A DNA stretch of 64,000 nt from Sisyra terminalis (lineage: Eukaryota > Arthropoda > Insecta > Neuroptera > Sisyridae), in assembly GCA_958496175.1 (NCBI GenBank), contig OY292274.1, forward strand, positions 5,146,001 through 5,210,000, written 5' to 3'. Of this stretch, positions 46,473 through 58,465 are shown one piece after another. The position numbers were made by a program, and so were the translations under genes. Under the pieces are notes generated by a model that worked only from the letters and a program-made list of their open reading frames with translations, was not told where the DNA came from and made no database searches. Positions within the stretch are counted from its first letter, which is position 1. Each line of letters begins with the position of its first letter.

Positions 46473-46564
46473 TCACTGATCAAAACCAGTGGAAAAAATC
46501 GCTATGTCGTCTGCATAGGTGGAAAAATAAGATAATGCATGAGTTGGTATAACAGCAGGGTTAG
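46473..46564 (-). pseudogene. Jockey-like RT fragment in the left arm
   Basis: The minus strand encodes ALSYFSTYADDIAIFSTG, the RT motif C box. A short remnant; the identical partner is at 54482-54573. Confidence 0.65.
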
Positions 46565-47058
46565 CAGTAAAGATGTTATAAAAGAAATAACTATTAATAT
46601 TACCCTCGGTACTCAAGCACGAATGGGCAAGGAGTCAGTTTCTATTGTTAAGGCAAGGAAAACTTTGAACAAGAAACGTTGAATTTGTAGGCTACAAAGT
46701 AATGCAAAAATGAAAAATTCTGATCCCAATATTTGAATCGGCATTGTAACTTAAATTTTCGACCTATATATTAATTCAATTCATGAAACTATTCAAAAAT
46801 GTAATTTTTTTCGTAAAAAGTCAGTTGATATAATATTTAAATTTAAATTACTTGAAAGAAGAGATCTTAACTCTGTAGATCTTAACACTATAAAGAACTT
46901 GTTGGGGTATATAAGTATATATTATTATTTTATTATTATAAACAAATCTACATATACTTTTTTCCATACCATCAAATAATTTTTCAGCACACCAGAAAAA
47001 AAAAATAAAAAAATATAAACATTTATTGAGTAGAACTTTTAGTTAATCATTCAAATTC

Positions 47059-47189
47059 GGCGCCTCACCAAGTGTGTCTAGATTACTAACTTAAACTATA
47101 AACATGTATTGCTATGTACTTTTATGTTAAGTAACCGAAGGTAACTAAAATAATTTAAATTAGTACTCTAGACACAGTTATGGCAGCGC
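47059..47189. repeat. Small hairpin MITE in the left arm
   Basis: GGCGCCTCACCAAGTGTGTC and the inverted CTAGACACAGTTATGGCAGC are imperfect TIRs. A related half (CCAGACACACTTGTGGTGGC) lies at about 47934-47954, right beside the inner arm boundary. Confidence 0.5.
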
Positions 47190-47280
47190 AACATTTGACA
47201 TCTTGACACATTTCCCATCAGCATCAGGCATTACAAGATTGGAATACCTTCTTAAAATATATCTTTAATTGTATTCGTTA

Positions 47281-47425
47281 AGGTGACCAGACGCTTGCCC
47301 ATTGGAAAAATCCTCACACGAAATTTGTCCACAGAAAATTGCTCACTAGCATTATTGTTCACACGAAAGTAGCTTACATAGATATTTGTTCACAGAGAAA
47401 ATTCCTCACATAGAAACGCACAATG
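47281..47425. repeat. Degenerate short tandem phrases
   Basis: Recurring units such as TTGTCCACAGAAAATTGC, TTGTTCACACGAAAG and TTGTTCACAGAGAAAATTCC; mirrored at 53621-53765. Nature unknown. Confidence 0.4.
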
Positions 47426-48523
47426 ATATATCCTTCCATGGCTTATTGGGTCCCTGCTTCACCTAGTCAAGACTAAGGAGAAGGGTGAACCTTAGGGTGT
47501 CCGTTATTTCCCAAATTGATTTTTTTACAGCGATCGCCCCCTGAATTTTTAGTTTAAGATATAAAAAAAATATTCAATACAATTTAGCTCTTAATTTCTT
47601 GATTAAACCGTGCCGGAATCATGTTACTTTTACTATTTAAATAACATGGGATTATTTGACTTTTTACTTTTATTTTTTTTTTCTCAGAAACAAATGAATG
47701 AAAAGATTTAAGGTTAAATTATTCTGACGTAATATTTAACGCTCTACAAAAAAGGTCTCTAATGAGACATTTTTTGGTCAATCAGACTAATCAGACAGGT
47801 CTCTAATGATATTTAGTAATTCTTAGTTGGGGCTAATAATGTTGAATTTTCTCTGTACAGCGTTCGGTCATGCTGCAGTTGCGCTGTGGCGATTTATTTT
47901 TTACTCAGGTTGTTATGGTTTAAGTAAGTATTCCAGACACACTTGTGGTGGCGTCACTTCTTATATATTTTATGAATACATTTGTCCGAATCACCTGTCA
48001 TCTTCTGTTTTATTATATTAATACGTTCGAATACAATTTGAATCGACAGAATTCATCATGCAAAAAGAAATAAAAAAATTATCACCCTTTTTGCTATTTT
48101 AGGAAACATTTCCCTCTTTGCTGCACATAATTTTCTTTCAGCTTTTTTATGTTTTGAAGACACCAAAAGAAATTTTATGGCTAAAATAATCCAGTTCAGT
48201 CCTCCTCGAAAGGTCTCAACAATTTATGGCAGAATCCAATTACAATATTGAATGATAATGAAAAACGAGAGTCATATTCGCATTCAGGGAATTATTCAGC
48301 TAGTGATTTAGGAAAAAGAAATTAGGATCGATTTCATACTGTAAGAAATAATAGGTATATAGGAAATTTAGTGAAAAAATCAATCTTTTTTATTTCATGG
48401 AACTTTATGTTCAATATTAAAACTAAACGGTTTAAATTAAATATTTAGTAAGAACCAATTACATAATACCAAATGAAGTGTTCTTTCATTTGTTACAAAC
48501 ATCTGGTTTTGGATCAGTAATAT

Positions 48524-49086
48524 TTTTTTTTTTTTTTTGTTATCATTTTTATTTATAATTTTTTGAATCAAATATAAATATATCTCTAACAAAATTTATT
48601 ACAACTCTTAAGTCTAAAACTAAATCTAAAGAAACTAAAGTATTTATTCCTCCCTACACCTTTGTGTGGAATTGGATGTGGAAGGTGGGTCCATCATTGG
48701 CCTCCACTATTGGTTTCGTATTTACTCCATTAGGTTAAGTGGATCATTTCGCTTGAATTTCGTGAAACGTTTGGCTTTTAAGATCTTCCTGGCTGATTGA
48801 TTCGGGTGTGAGTCCAGTCTTTTCTTGTAGGTTTTACTAATTTTCACAGTGACTTCTTTGACTGTTTCAGTGTCGGTATCTCTAAGTATTATAGAATTTC
48901 GCACGTACTTAGGAGCGCCAGTGATGGCTCTAATAATTTTCGATTGGCAGCGGTCTATAATTTGGAAATTTGAATTTTTAGCGGAACCCCAAAGTTGAAC
49001 TCCGTACGTCCATATAAGTTTTATTATAGATTTGTATTTGATTATTTTTGTTTCTAATTTTAATTTTGATTTTTTTCCAATGAACC
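48524..49086 (-). mobile_element. Jockey-like LINE 3' fragment inserted in GILT C exon 5
   Basis: The minus strand encodes the LINE ORF2 C-terminus (LIWTYGVQLWGSAKNSN, CQSKIIRAITGAPKYVRN, stop at 48722-48724). A 3' UTR and a poly(A) tail follow (T run at 48523-48538 on the plus strand). It is flanked by near-identical GGATCATAATAT (49087-49098) and GGATCAGTAATAT (48511-48523), a 12-13 bp target duplication from the GILT exon. Heavily 5'-truncated. The frame is open from GILT exon 5 into the LINE (145 codons). Confidence 0.85.
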
Positions 49087-49401
49087 GGATCATAATATGG
49101 TCACATGTAATACCAATGAAATCACCCAATGCTTTTCCTGCAATGGTATCGTTTTTCACCTATAATTTTTTGAAAAAAATAACATAAAAATAAATTATTT
49201 TTTATCTTAAAACACATAAAGCTTACATTATTGTAAGAAACATACGGCACCGTTTTTAAACCACCTTGTGAGAAAAAATCATATGTATCATTACCGTAAG
49301 CTAACGCATAATTAAAGCCTTGGTCAGAAGTAGCGCAGTCATAAATTTGATTCCAATCCAAATTTTTTGCCGTTGCACACTGAAAAAATAGATAAATATT
49401 A

Positions 49402-49639
49402 GGGCTCATGTTTCTTTTAGGGACGTCAACAGCTGGCAACGTTGCATTTTCTCCTTTGTATTTTTTTTTTTTAATTTACGTATAAATCGGACCATAATGG
49501 AAATTGATCAATGAAAGAACAATAATAGGAGTTGAATCAATAAAAAAAAAACACGAATTAAATTAAAAACAAAGCAGAAAATGCAACATTGCCAGATAGA
49601 AGTCCAGCCATTAGAAGTCCCTAAAAGAGAAATGAGCCT
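49402..49639. repeat. M1-related TIR MITE in an intron of GILT C
   Basis: GGGCTCATGTTTCTTTTAGG at the left and the inverted CCCTAAAAGAGAAATGAGCC at the right. The inner arms share GCAACGTTGCATTTTC with M1, while the outer ends differ, so this is a subfamily. Confidence 0.65.
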
Positions 49640-50703
49640 ATTTAAGTATATATTTCATAAATGTTAAAGAATGCAAATCGTTAAATTAGGAATTATAACA
49701 AACCATGCGATGTAATTTGTAATTTTTAGATGGTCTCTCGTTCCAGCCCCTTACTTACACACATTTTCAATATTGTTCAGTTTTATTCAGACTACTGAAT
49801 ATGAATTGATAATGTTTGTCTATATTATGGATACTTTATGATAAAAAATTCTTACAGACACGAAAATTATGATTTTTGAATTCGCAAAACCAACTGGCGA
49901 TGCATGATTAAAGTTACATTCAATTGCTCTTCATGGGCTTTACTTGGGCTTAACTGGCCGAGTTCAGAAAGTAAGCTTTAACTTGTAAAGAAGTTTTAAC
50001 AGTGTTAAATGTAAATAAATGGTGTTAAAGGTATTTAAAATTTATTACGTGAATACACTTATGTATAATTTATCGGTAGCATATGTATCAATAAACTGAA
50101 CCCAGAAACTGATTGTCGGAGAAAGTTGTTAAATTTAAGATTTTTAGTATGAAACTTAAAAAATGACATCTACGTTTAGCCGAATTAGTTTCAAGTAATC
50201 AAATTCAACTTACATCCGGTCCAGAAGTGTTAAAATTTCTAACGCCTTCCAAGCAAACGATTAAGTTGAATTGGGTATCGAAACTGAATGATTTATTTTG
50301 AAGAACACAACCTTCTAATTCATTACCAAAACATTCCCGCTTTCCATGTTGGCAATCTATTTCCCAGTGATCAGTGTTCCACTTGGTCTACCAAAGGAGT
50401 TAAAAAAAAAAAATTGTTTAAATTAATTAAAACGAAATTATTACCAATGCAAAGCATATTCAAAACCATAGCATCTACTAATTGTTGACGTGCCCCTGGT
50501 AAAACGGTGGTAATAAGATTTTGACATCCTGGACATTTAGATTCATAATAAAGTGTTACAGTTACTGGATTAGTCTGTAAATTTCAAAAGAAAAAATGTT
50601 CAAGTTTTGCTAGTTATTAACTTAAAAGTTTATAAACAAAATAGGTACTTACTTGTGAAAATGCAAGTCCTAATAAGGACATAAGAATACAATAATTGAG
50701 CAT

Positions 50704-51180
50704 TATTCAAGCTTTTTAAAAGAACTTCTCTGTGTTTGTTTTAAATTTGATAAAATTCCCTTTTTATAGTTTTCCAAAAAATTGACCGTTGAATGATTTG
50801 CAGGGTGGTAATGAGAACAAAATTAATAATGTTTGTAACATTTTAATAAATATTTGTACAAAATATCTGTAGTCTTATAGCCATCAGATTCCTTAAACCC
50901 GTTAATAGGTAATGTCACTTATTTTTGAATCAAAATATTTCGTCAAATTTATCAATATATTTAAACAAAAATAGTTTAATTTTTGTTTTTTTTTTTTTCG
51001 TTTTTTTCATGTATGATTTTGAATATCAAAGATCGACAAAAAAATGAATTAAAAAATTCGATGTTGTATTTACGGATGAAACTATTTTGGGGTATAAACA
51101 CATCATATAGTGGAGTTCCTGAGGGTTTTTACCTTGTACTTTCACAACAATGAGTAAATATTAAAGGTGGAATGAATATC
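50704..51180. other. Upstream of GILT C; unassigned
   Basis: Carries the TATA-like site near 50759-50768 (minus strand) and otherwise A+T-rich DNA. Confidence 0.45.
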
Positions 51181-51990
51181 TACCTAGATATACAAAAAAT
51201 TTACCCATTGAAAAGTTGTGCTTTTGTTTTTTTTTAGTTATTTTTTTTTGTATTATTAGGATCAGATAATATACTTCTTATAAAATTTTTTGAAATTCTG
51301 AAAACTTAAAAAGAATATTTCCTGGTCTCTATATTATATACAACCTTGTAACCATACGTGCACAAAGTGGATCCTTAGCTAATCTCCTTTGTTTACCTAA
51401 GTAACCTAAAACCAGCAGTGAAAGGTTTAATGCATAATACAACGAAGCGAAATTTTTCTAGCTAGTTTAGTTGCCAATGGTACATATATGTGCATTTTTT
51501 GTTTATTTTATTTATTTTTTTTAAATCGGCCATCAGATTCTAGGTCCTATAATCCGATTTGATGAGCAATTTGATAAACATCTTGCAGTTTAGTATTAAA
51601 TGATTAATTAAATAAGTAACAGATAGAATGAACTACATAATAAAATGGACCTCACGAGAAAAAAGGTTTTTTTACATCAAGACGTTCAGATAATTTTTGT
51701 TCTGACAATGCAAGTGATTGACAATTATTGAGCAAACCTTGATGGAAGGAATGGGTGTCGAAGGAGATTCTATTATACCTGGTGCCACTGATAGGCAATG
51801 TAAAATGGATCAGAGGACTTATTTATATTTTTTTAGTAACCCATAATACAGGAAAAAAATACAATAAAACTAAGTTTTTTTGTTTTTGGTATAATGTACC
51901 TTTTTACTGTAATAATATATATACAATAGCGAAAGTTCCAGACGCATGTCTTTACTTTTTATCAAATAAATAGAAAATATTACAGAAAGA
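51181..51990 (+). repeat. Second copy of the repeat family seen at 13290-13900
   Basis: Matches 11930-12010 and then 13280-13880 (for example GAAATTTTTCTAGCTAGTTT against 13507-13526). The site where the long-TIR element sits at 12016 is unoccupied here (around 51290). Confidence 0.55.
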
Positions 51991-52492
51991 ATAAATTATT
52001 ATGATTCTTTACTATTTTATTATTTAAAAGGATATGTCTCAGATCACTGCGAAAAACGACCTTAAGAAACCCAGCATGAAAAAAATATAAAATATCCTAA
52101 TACTTCCACATAAATCTTCAATTTAACAAAAAAATGTTAATATTAGTGTTATCAACCTTTTGAAAAACAACCGAAATTTAACCGCAATAATTGATTACAT
52201 AAAATATATTTCAGCAGATAATATATCTTGTTTTAGATAAAATAGTCAACAATAGTGGCAATTTATCATAATCTTAACAAAAATCTATTTAATATTGGAA
52301 ATATGCTATAATGATAAAAATTCGGTTTTTCATAAAAATTCCAGAAAACAAATCCACACCTATACCAAACAGTGCACATTGCAAAGTATGATCTTTTAAT
52401 AATAGATAGATAAAAATAATATTTTATATGGGCAATTCTCATGAAATATCGAAATTTTTGTCCTTTCAGTGGTAACAAAAATCTAAGCGACC
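51991..52492. other. Unassigned A+T-rich DNA
   Basis: No gene or repeat end recognised. Confidence 0.4.
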
Positions 52493-52955
52493 TATGATGG
52501 TAATTTTTCGGTATAAGCTTGGATCAGGAACGTCGAAATTTGAGAATTGTTTTTGAATGGTTTCGATATTATTCCTGTACGTATTGTTCACTCGAATGCA
52601 ATTTGTACGTAAATTTTGACATGTCAGAAATAAAGTAGTGATTGTTATTTTCAAATATGTATTTAAATTGTATTATGTAAAATTAAATTTTCTAAATAAA
52701 GTCTACTTTGGGCAAGTCCATTTCAGCACACCCACAATTTGGCAACGTTGCATTTTGGACTTTGTTTTAATTTAATTCGCGATTAAATTGGTCCATAATA
52801 AAAATAACCGTCGCTTCTTCATTTCTGGCTTGTCAAAGTTTACGTACAAATTGCATTCGAGTGAATAATACGTACCCATTCGGAATAGTTATCTCCAGTT
52901 CGGAATATCTCGACGTTCCTGATCCAAGCTTATACCAATTTTTCCACCTAAAAAT
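52493..52955. mobile_element. TIR element holding half an M1 MITE
   Basis: ATAAGCTTGGATCAGGAACG (52513-52532) recurs inverted at 52914-52935. Arms are ~150 bp with differences. Between them, 52708-52797 is the left half of an M1 MITE (CAGCACACCCACAATTTGGC). Confidence 0.65.
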
Positions 52956-53044
52956 AACATTACTTGGGCTAGTGGTGTAGGTTATAATTTTGGAACCTTA
53001 TGAATATCTCTATAGAATAATAAATAAATTTAAAAGTAATTTTA

Positions 53045-53160
53045 GGTAAAAAGTAATTATGTTTTGTAACAATTCTTAAATTTCAATTATTCATAACTGA
53101 TATTAAAAAGAAATATTAAGTGTATTTTGTTGAAATCAACCCCTTACTTTTACAAAATAT
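53045..53160. repeat. Diverged copy of an arm segment next to the inner boundary
   Basis: About 115 bases (GTTTTGTAACAATTCTTAAA and following) match 55093-55208 in direct orientation and 45838-45953 in inverted orientation. It lies only 20 bases from the right arm's inner end. Confidence 0.75.
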
Positions 53161-54481
53161 GTTTATTTGAAATAAGAAGTGAACGCTGTACAGAGAAAAT
53201 TCAACATTATTAGCCCCAACTAAGAATTACTAAATATCATTAGAGACCTGTCTGATTAGTCTGATTGACCAAAAAATGTCTCATTAGAGACCTTTTTTGT
53301 AGAGCGTTAAATATTACGTCAGAATAATTTAACCTTAAATCTTTTCATTCATTTGTTTCTGAGAAAAAAAAAATAAAAGTAAAAAGTCAAATAATCCCAT
53401 GTTATTTAAATAGTAAAAGTAACATGATTCCGGCACGGTTTAATCAAGAAATTAAGAGCTAAATTGTATTGAATATTTTTTTTATATCTTAAACTAAAAA
53501 TTCAGGGGGCGATCGCTGTAAAAAAATCAATTTGGGAAATAACGGACACCCTAAGGTTCACCCTTCTCCTTAGTCTTGACTAGGTGAAGCAGGGACCCAA
53601 TAAGCCATGGAAGGATATATCATTGTGCGTTTCTATGTGAGGAATTTTCTCTGTGAACAAATATCTATGTAAGCTACTTTCGTGTGAACAATAATGCTAG
53701 TGAGCAATTTTCTGTGGACAAATTTCGTGTGAGGATTTTTCCAATGGGCAAGCGTCTGGTCACCTTAACGAATACAATTAAAGATATATTTTAAGAAGGT
53801 ATTCCAATCTTGTAATGCCTGATGCTGATGGGAAATGTGTCAAGATGTCAAATGTTGCGCTGCCATAACTGTGTCTAGAGTACTAATTTAAATTATTTTA
53901 GTTACCTTCGGTTACTTAACATAAAAGTACATAGCAATACATGTTTATAGTTTAAGTTAGTAATCTAGACACACTTGGTGAGGCGCCGAATTTGAATGAT
54001 TAACTAAAAGTTCTACTCAATAAATGTTTATATTTTTTTATTTTTTTTTTCTGGTGTGCTGAAAAATTATTTGATGGTATGGAAAAAAGTATATGTAGAT
54101 TTGTTTATAATAATAAAATAATAATATATACTTATATACCCCAACAAGTTCTTTATAGTGTTAAGATCTACAGAGTTAAGATCTCTTCTTTCAAGTAATT
54201 TAAATTTAAATATTATATCAACTGACTTTTTACGAAAAAAATTACATTTTTGAATAGTTTCATGAATTGAATTAATATATAGGTCGAAAATTTAAGTTAC
54301 AATGCCGATTCAAATATTGGGATCAGAATTTTTCATTTTTGCATTACTTTGTAGCCTACAAATTCAACGTTTCTTGTTCAAAGTTTTCCTTGCCTTAACA
54401 ATAGAAACTGACTCCTTGCCCATTCGTGCTTGAGTACCGAGGGTAATATTAATAGTTATTTCTTTTATAACATCTTTACTG

Positions 54482-54573
54482 CTAACCCTGCTGTTATACC
54501 AACTCATGCATTATCTTATTTTTCCACCTATGCAGACGACATAGCGATTTTTTCCACTGGTTTTGATCAGTGA
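54482..54573 (+). pseudogene. Jockey-like RT fragment in the right arm
   Basis: Encodes ALSYFSTYADDIAIFSTG up to a stop; the mirror of 46473-46564. Confidence 0.65.
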
Positions 54574-55793
54574 TTTTAAGCACTAAAAGGACGATACAAC
54601 GAGAAACACACCAACCCCAAGCCAAGGTGGAGGATATCGTACCTAGGGCTGAGTGGTACTGGGGGCTATTAGAGCCATGGAAAGAGAAAAACTTGTTGGG
54701 GCTAACAAAATCATTTTTTTTTCGTAAGGATCCAGAAAAATAAACACAAATACCAAACAGAGCAGACAGTAATACGTATAAGCTTTTAACAATCCATAAT
54801 AATAGTGTGTTTTTCTATAATAAATTTCTATGCGAACTGAACTAATCGTCAAAAATAACTTTTTTTGGGTTAAAGTTAGAAACATAATTTTTTCAATGCA
54901 ATTCTCTACGTATCAAGGCCCATCTATAGCCGTTAAAATTTTTGAAAAATCTAGCAATGGGGGGCTATCGATATTAAATTTTTTTATTTTCAAATAAATT
55001 GCACAATCTGCATAGGGTTGCAATAAGTGCCGTTTGAAAATATCATACTCTCTATGCTCTCTATATTATACTATCTATATTAAGTATAGAGACTATGTAA
55101 AAAGTAATTTTGTTTTGTAACAATTATTAAATTTCAATTATTCATAACTGATAAGATTAAAAAGAAATATTAAGTGTATTTTGTTCAAATCAACCCCTTA
55201 CTTTATAAAATAGTTTCCGAAACTATCTTATCAATATTGAACTAATCAAAAAATTAGTCTTAAACTTTAGCTTCTGATAATTTGAAGAAAAATGTTTTAT
55301 GTCCTTTTAAATGTTCAAAAGTTTCAGACTTTTGACCAAAACTTTCAGAACAACTAAATGCGTTTTTGTCTACCTGGTACTTATTACAATTCATAAATTA
55401 AAACACAAACCATGAAAAAAGTTAGTTGTCGACCTGTTAATGAGCCAATACCCGCGATTTCAACAGCGTAAAAATAATACACAAAAAATTTAGTTATTTA
55501 ACTTTACAGACTTAAGAGAAATACGTCCTCATGCAAATGCTTTTACCTTGTTCATTGAAAATGAGTGAAGATATCATTTCTTTAAAATGACACTTTATTT
55601 GTGAATATTAGCTATGTAGTATACAACTTTTGATGTTTTGTAAAATTATAATTTTAGAAATAATATGTAGGCAATCTGGTGAAAACAATAAACTGTTACC
55701 TATACTTTATAGAGCTTTATTCTCAAAGTTAAAACTTTACGATCAAAATTGATTTTTTTGATACAATTAATTCAAATCGAATAGGGTTTAAGT

Positions 55794-56990
55794 TTATTCG
55801 TTACAAACATCTGGTTTTGGATCAGCAATATATTCACATGTAACACCAATGAAATCATCAAATGCGTTTCCTGCAACGGTATCGTTTTTCACCTATAATT
55901 TTTTGAAAAAAATAACATAAAAATATTTTGTTTTATCTTAAAACACATAAAACTTACATTATTGTACGCAATATATGGTGCCCATTGACCACCACCTTGT
56001 GAGAAAAATTCAGTTGTTACATTACCATAAGCTAACGCATAATTAAAGCCTTGTTCAGAAGTAGCGCAGTCATAAATTTGATTCCAATCCAAATTATTTT
56101 TTGTCGCACACTGAAAAATATATCTCATCTCACATACGTTAAAGTATGAAAATCTTATGATTTTTGGGGAACTGTTATTTGGGTGTTGAGTTATGAACAT
56201 TTTTTTACCCGTTATTTTAATGTTGTGGGTTCGATAAATAGGTATAACAAATAACAGGAAATCGCAATAAAAAAGAAACAACCAGGATTTACCACAAATT
56301 TTGCTAAACAAAATAGTTTTTGTGTTTAGAAAGGAAAATGAGATAACTAAAGTGTGAAATTAAGTTTTATAGTAAAAACTAAAAAATTACATTTACATAT
56401 AACCTAGTTAGTTTCAGACCATCAAATTCAACTTACATTCGGTCCAGATATGTTAAAACTATCGACACCTTCCAAGCAAACGATGAAATTGAACTGAGTA
56501 TCGAAACTCAGTGATTTATTTTGAAGAACACAACCTTCTAATTCATTACCAAAGCATTCCTGCTTTCCATGTTGACAATGTATTTTCCAGTGATCAGTAT
56601 CCCAAATAGTCTACCAAAGGAATTAACAAAAGTTTAACATTTGTAAAAATTAAATACATTGAAGTTATTACTTTTGCATTGCCATAGGGAACCATATCCA
56701 AAATCATCGCATCTCCTAATTGTTGACGCGCGTCTGGTAAAACGGTGGTAATAAGATTTTGACATCCTGAACACTTAGATTCATAATAAATTACCACAGT
56801 CACCGGATTGGTCTGTAAAAAATAAAAATTAGTTTTTAACTTTTATAAATATTTAATAAATTATATAGGTATGTATAAAAAATATATTTAAAATATTATA
56901 AATATAATTTATACATAATTTTACAAATAAAGTACTTACTTGTGAAAATGCAAGTCCTAATAAGAACAAGAGAATGCAATATTTGAACAT
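55794..56990 (-). CDS. GILT-family lysosomal thiol reductase, gene B, five exons, 205 aa
   Basis: Exons 56940-56990, 56672-56812, 56437-56610, 55958-56110, 55794-55892. The coding sequence and introns are the exact reverse complement of gene A in the parts compared: signal peptide, CSGC redox motif, CQHGKQECFGNELEGC signature and all cysteines unchanged. The polyadenylation signal mirrors to 55716-55721. Convergent with gene A, 10.5 kb apart. Same orientation as the broken copy C, so B and C probably form the older tandem pair and A arose by inversion-duplication of B (inference). Both A and B should be expressed if the duplication is real. Confidence 0.93.
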
Positions 56991-57045
56991 TATTGTAACT
57001 TTTTAATTGATTTTTTTAATGTTCATACATTTGTTAAAATTTCGT

Positions 57046-57052
57046 TTTTATA
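57046..57052 (-). promoter_or_regulatory. TATA box of GILT gene B
   Basis: TATAAAA on the minus strand, 56 bases before the start codon; identical to the site of gene A. Confidence 0.6.
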
Positions 57053-58465
57053 CATTTTAGAATAATTGACCGTTGAAAATTTCACAGTGTGGTATTGAAA
57101 GCAAAATTAATATTATGTGTAACAATGTAATAAATATTTAACAAATTTCAAATTTATTAATTTAGTTTTATCTAGAAACTAAATTGTCGTTAGTATCCTT
57201 AGTTTCTTTAATGAGAAATATGATCTTTTAAAAGTTTTAATTTTTAAAAGGTTATACAAGCTCTTGCTTTCGATAAACGCGGAAGATTATAATGGCGAAG
57301 AAAAAAAAAACTATTAAAAAATCAACGTTTTATTTTCGAACCAAACTTTGGGAATAAAAGTATTGTGATACTTGGCTTTCTCATCGACTTAAATTATTTT
57401 TTGAATAAGCCATAATAATGAAAAAAATACAAATTTTCCTAGTACGTACTGCCCTGTAAAGTTTCAGTTTAACAATCAATATTTTCAGAAGTGTAATCTT
57501 CTTTTTGGAAAACAATTGTTAGTTAATTAAAAATATTGATAAACTTAGATATATTTTAGCGAATAATATATTTTTTACGATAAAATAATTATCAATATTC
57601 GTGGTACATTCTCTTATTACAAAAAAAATATATTTTTTATTGTAATCATTATTATAGATAAAATGGGATTTTATAAAAATTCCTGAAAAAATATCATACT
57701 TAGGTAGGTACATATATGTACCAAAAAGAGTAAGCTATAAAGTAAGAGCTGTTAATAATAAGCAAACTGAAATTCTGGCTAGAATTTAGTGTCTCAAACA
57801 ACAATTATATTCCAGTTTGAGCAGTATGGGAAAAAATTAACTGCAATAAATACCACAAAACACCTAGCCCTATTATTCTAATAGATTAAGACGACTACTA
57901 AGTGTAAACCCAAAAGTTAAGGCCAAAATATTAGCAGACACTTTTGCCTCTTAATCAAGCACCAAAAAATGAATATGCAATTTCGAAATGGACATATCTC
58001 GCATATTTCGACAAATATGTGCTTTCATGCGAATGTCGTCTAAACGGTTTTTTTCTACCTATTACGGTATTTGTTCCACGGCTGACGTCATAGTGTGTAC
58101 AGAAATAATTTCGAAAAGGTCCCAACTGTAGGAGGTGTGTTCCTTTCCTGAGATAATTTTTAAGGAAATTTTCGTTCTTTCCACAGTAAAAAGTACATGC
58201 AGTAACTTTTCAAGGTGAGAATATCGAATTTTTAAAGGCAAATTACCTAACAATTAGTGTTAGGTAGTATTATTAGTACCCAATAATGATATGGAAAGTG
58301 CAGATATTCGTAAGGTAAAACATTATATACCTACCAGTAGAATTAACAAATATTTGTGTCGAAATACTGCAAAGGTTAACTTTAACCAAAAGAGAACCTC
58401 CTGAGAAAGATTTTTCAAAAACGAATTCAAAAAAGAGTTCATTAGTTATAATGAAAAAAGGAATT

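Larger units (their letters stand above)
42581..47865 (+). repeat. Left arm of a 5,285-bp inverted duplication
   Basis: Every position x here pairs with 101046 minus x in 53181-58465. The outer boundary is exact: AATTCC at 42581 against GGAATT ending at 58465, beyond which the two sides differ. The inner boundary is also exact (GCGTTC at 47860-47865 against GAACGC at 53181-53186). I found no difference in the segments compared, including the GILT gene, homopolymer runs and intergenic DNA. It carries GILT gene A. Confidence 0.95.
48486..50703 (-). pseudogene. Third GILT copy (C), broken by an 11-bp exon deletion and a LINE insertion
   Basis: Exons equivalent to genes A and B: 50653-50703 (signal peptide MLNYCILMSLLGLAFS), 50445-50574, 50214-50387 (CQHGKRECFGNELEGC intact), 49227-49379, and exon 5 from 49159. 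The active-site motif is CPGC rather than CSGC. Exon 2 is 130 bp against 141 in A and B: 11 bp are lost just before the donor, shifting the frame. Exon 5 is cut by a LINE fragment; its tail and stop (TGA at 48486-48488) survive beyond it. A TATA-like ACTATAAAAAG lies upstream at about 50759. Diverged from A and B by many substitutions, so it is an older paralogue. Confidence 0.88.
47866..53180. other. Spacer of the inverted duplication, 5,315 bp
   Basis: Unique between the arms. Contains the broken GILT copy (48486-50703), unassigned flanks (47866-48485, 50704-51180), a repeat-family remnant (51181-51990) and a TIR element (52493-52955). Its length is within 30 bp of the arm length. Confidence 0.8.
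53181..58465 (-). repeat. Right arm of the 5,285-bp inverted duplication
   Basis: Reverse complement of 42581-47865; carries GILT gene B and its own promoter. The mirrored short repeats lie at 53621-53765, 53857-53987 and 54841-54986. Confidence 0.95.
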
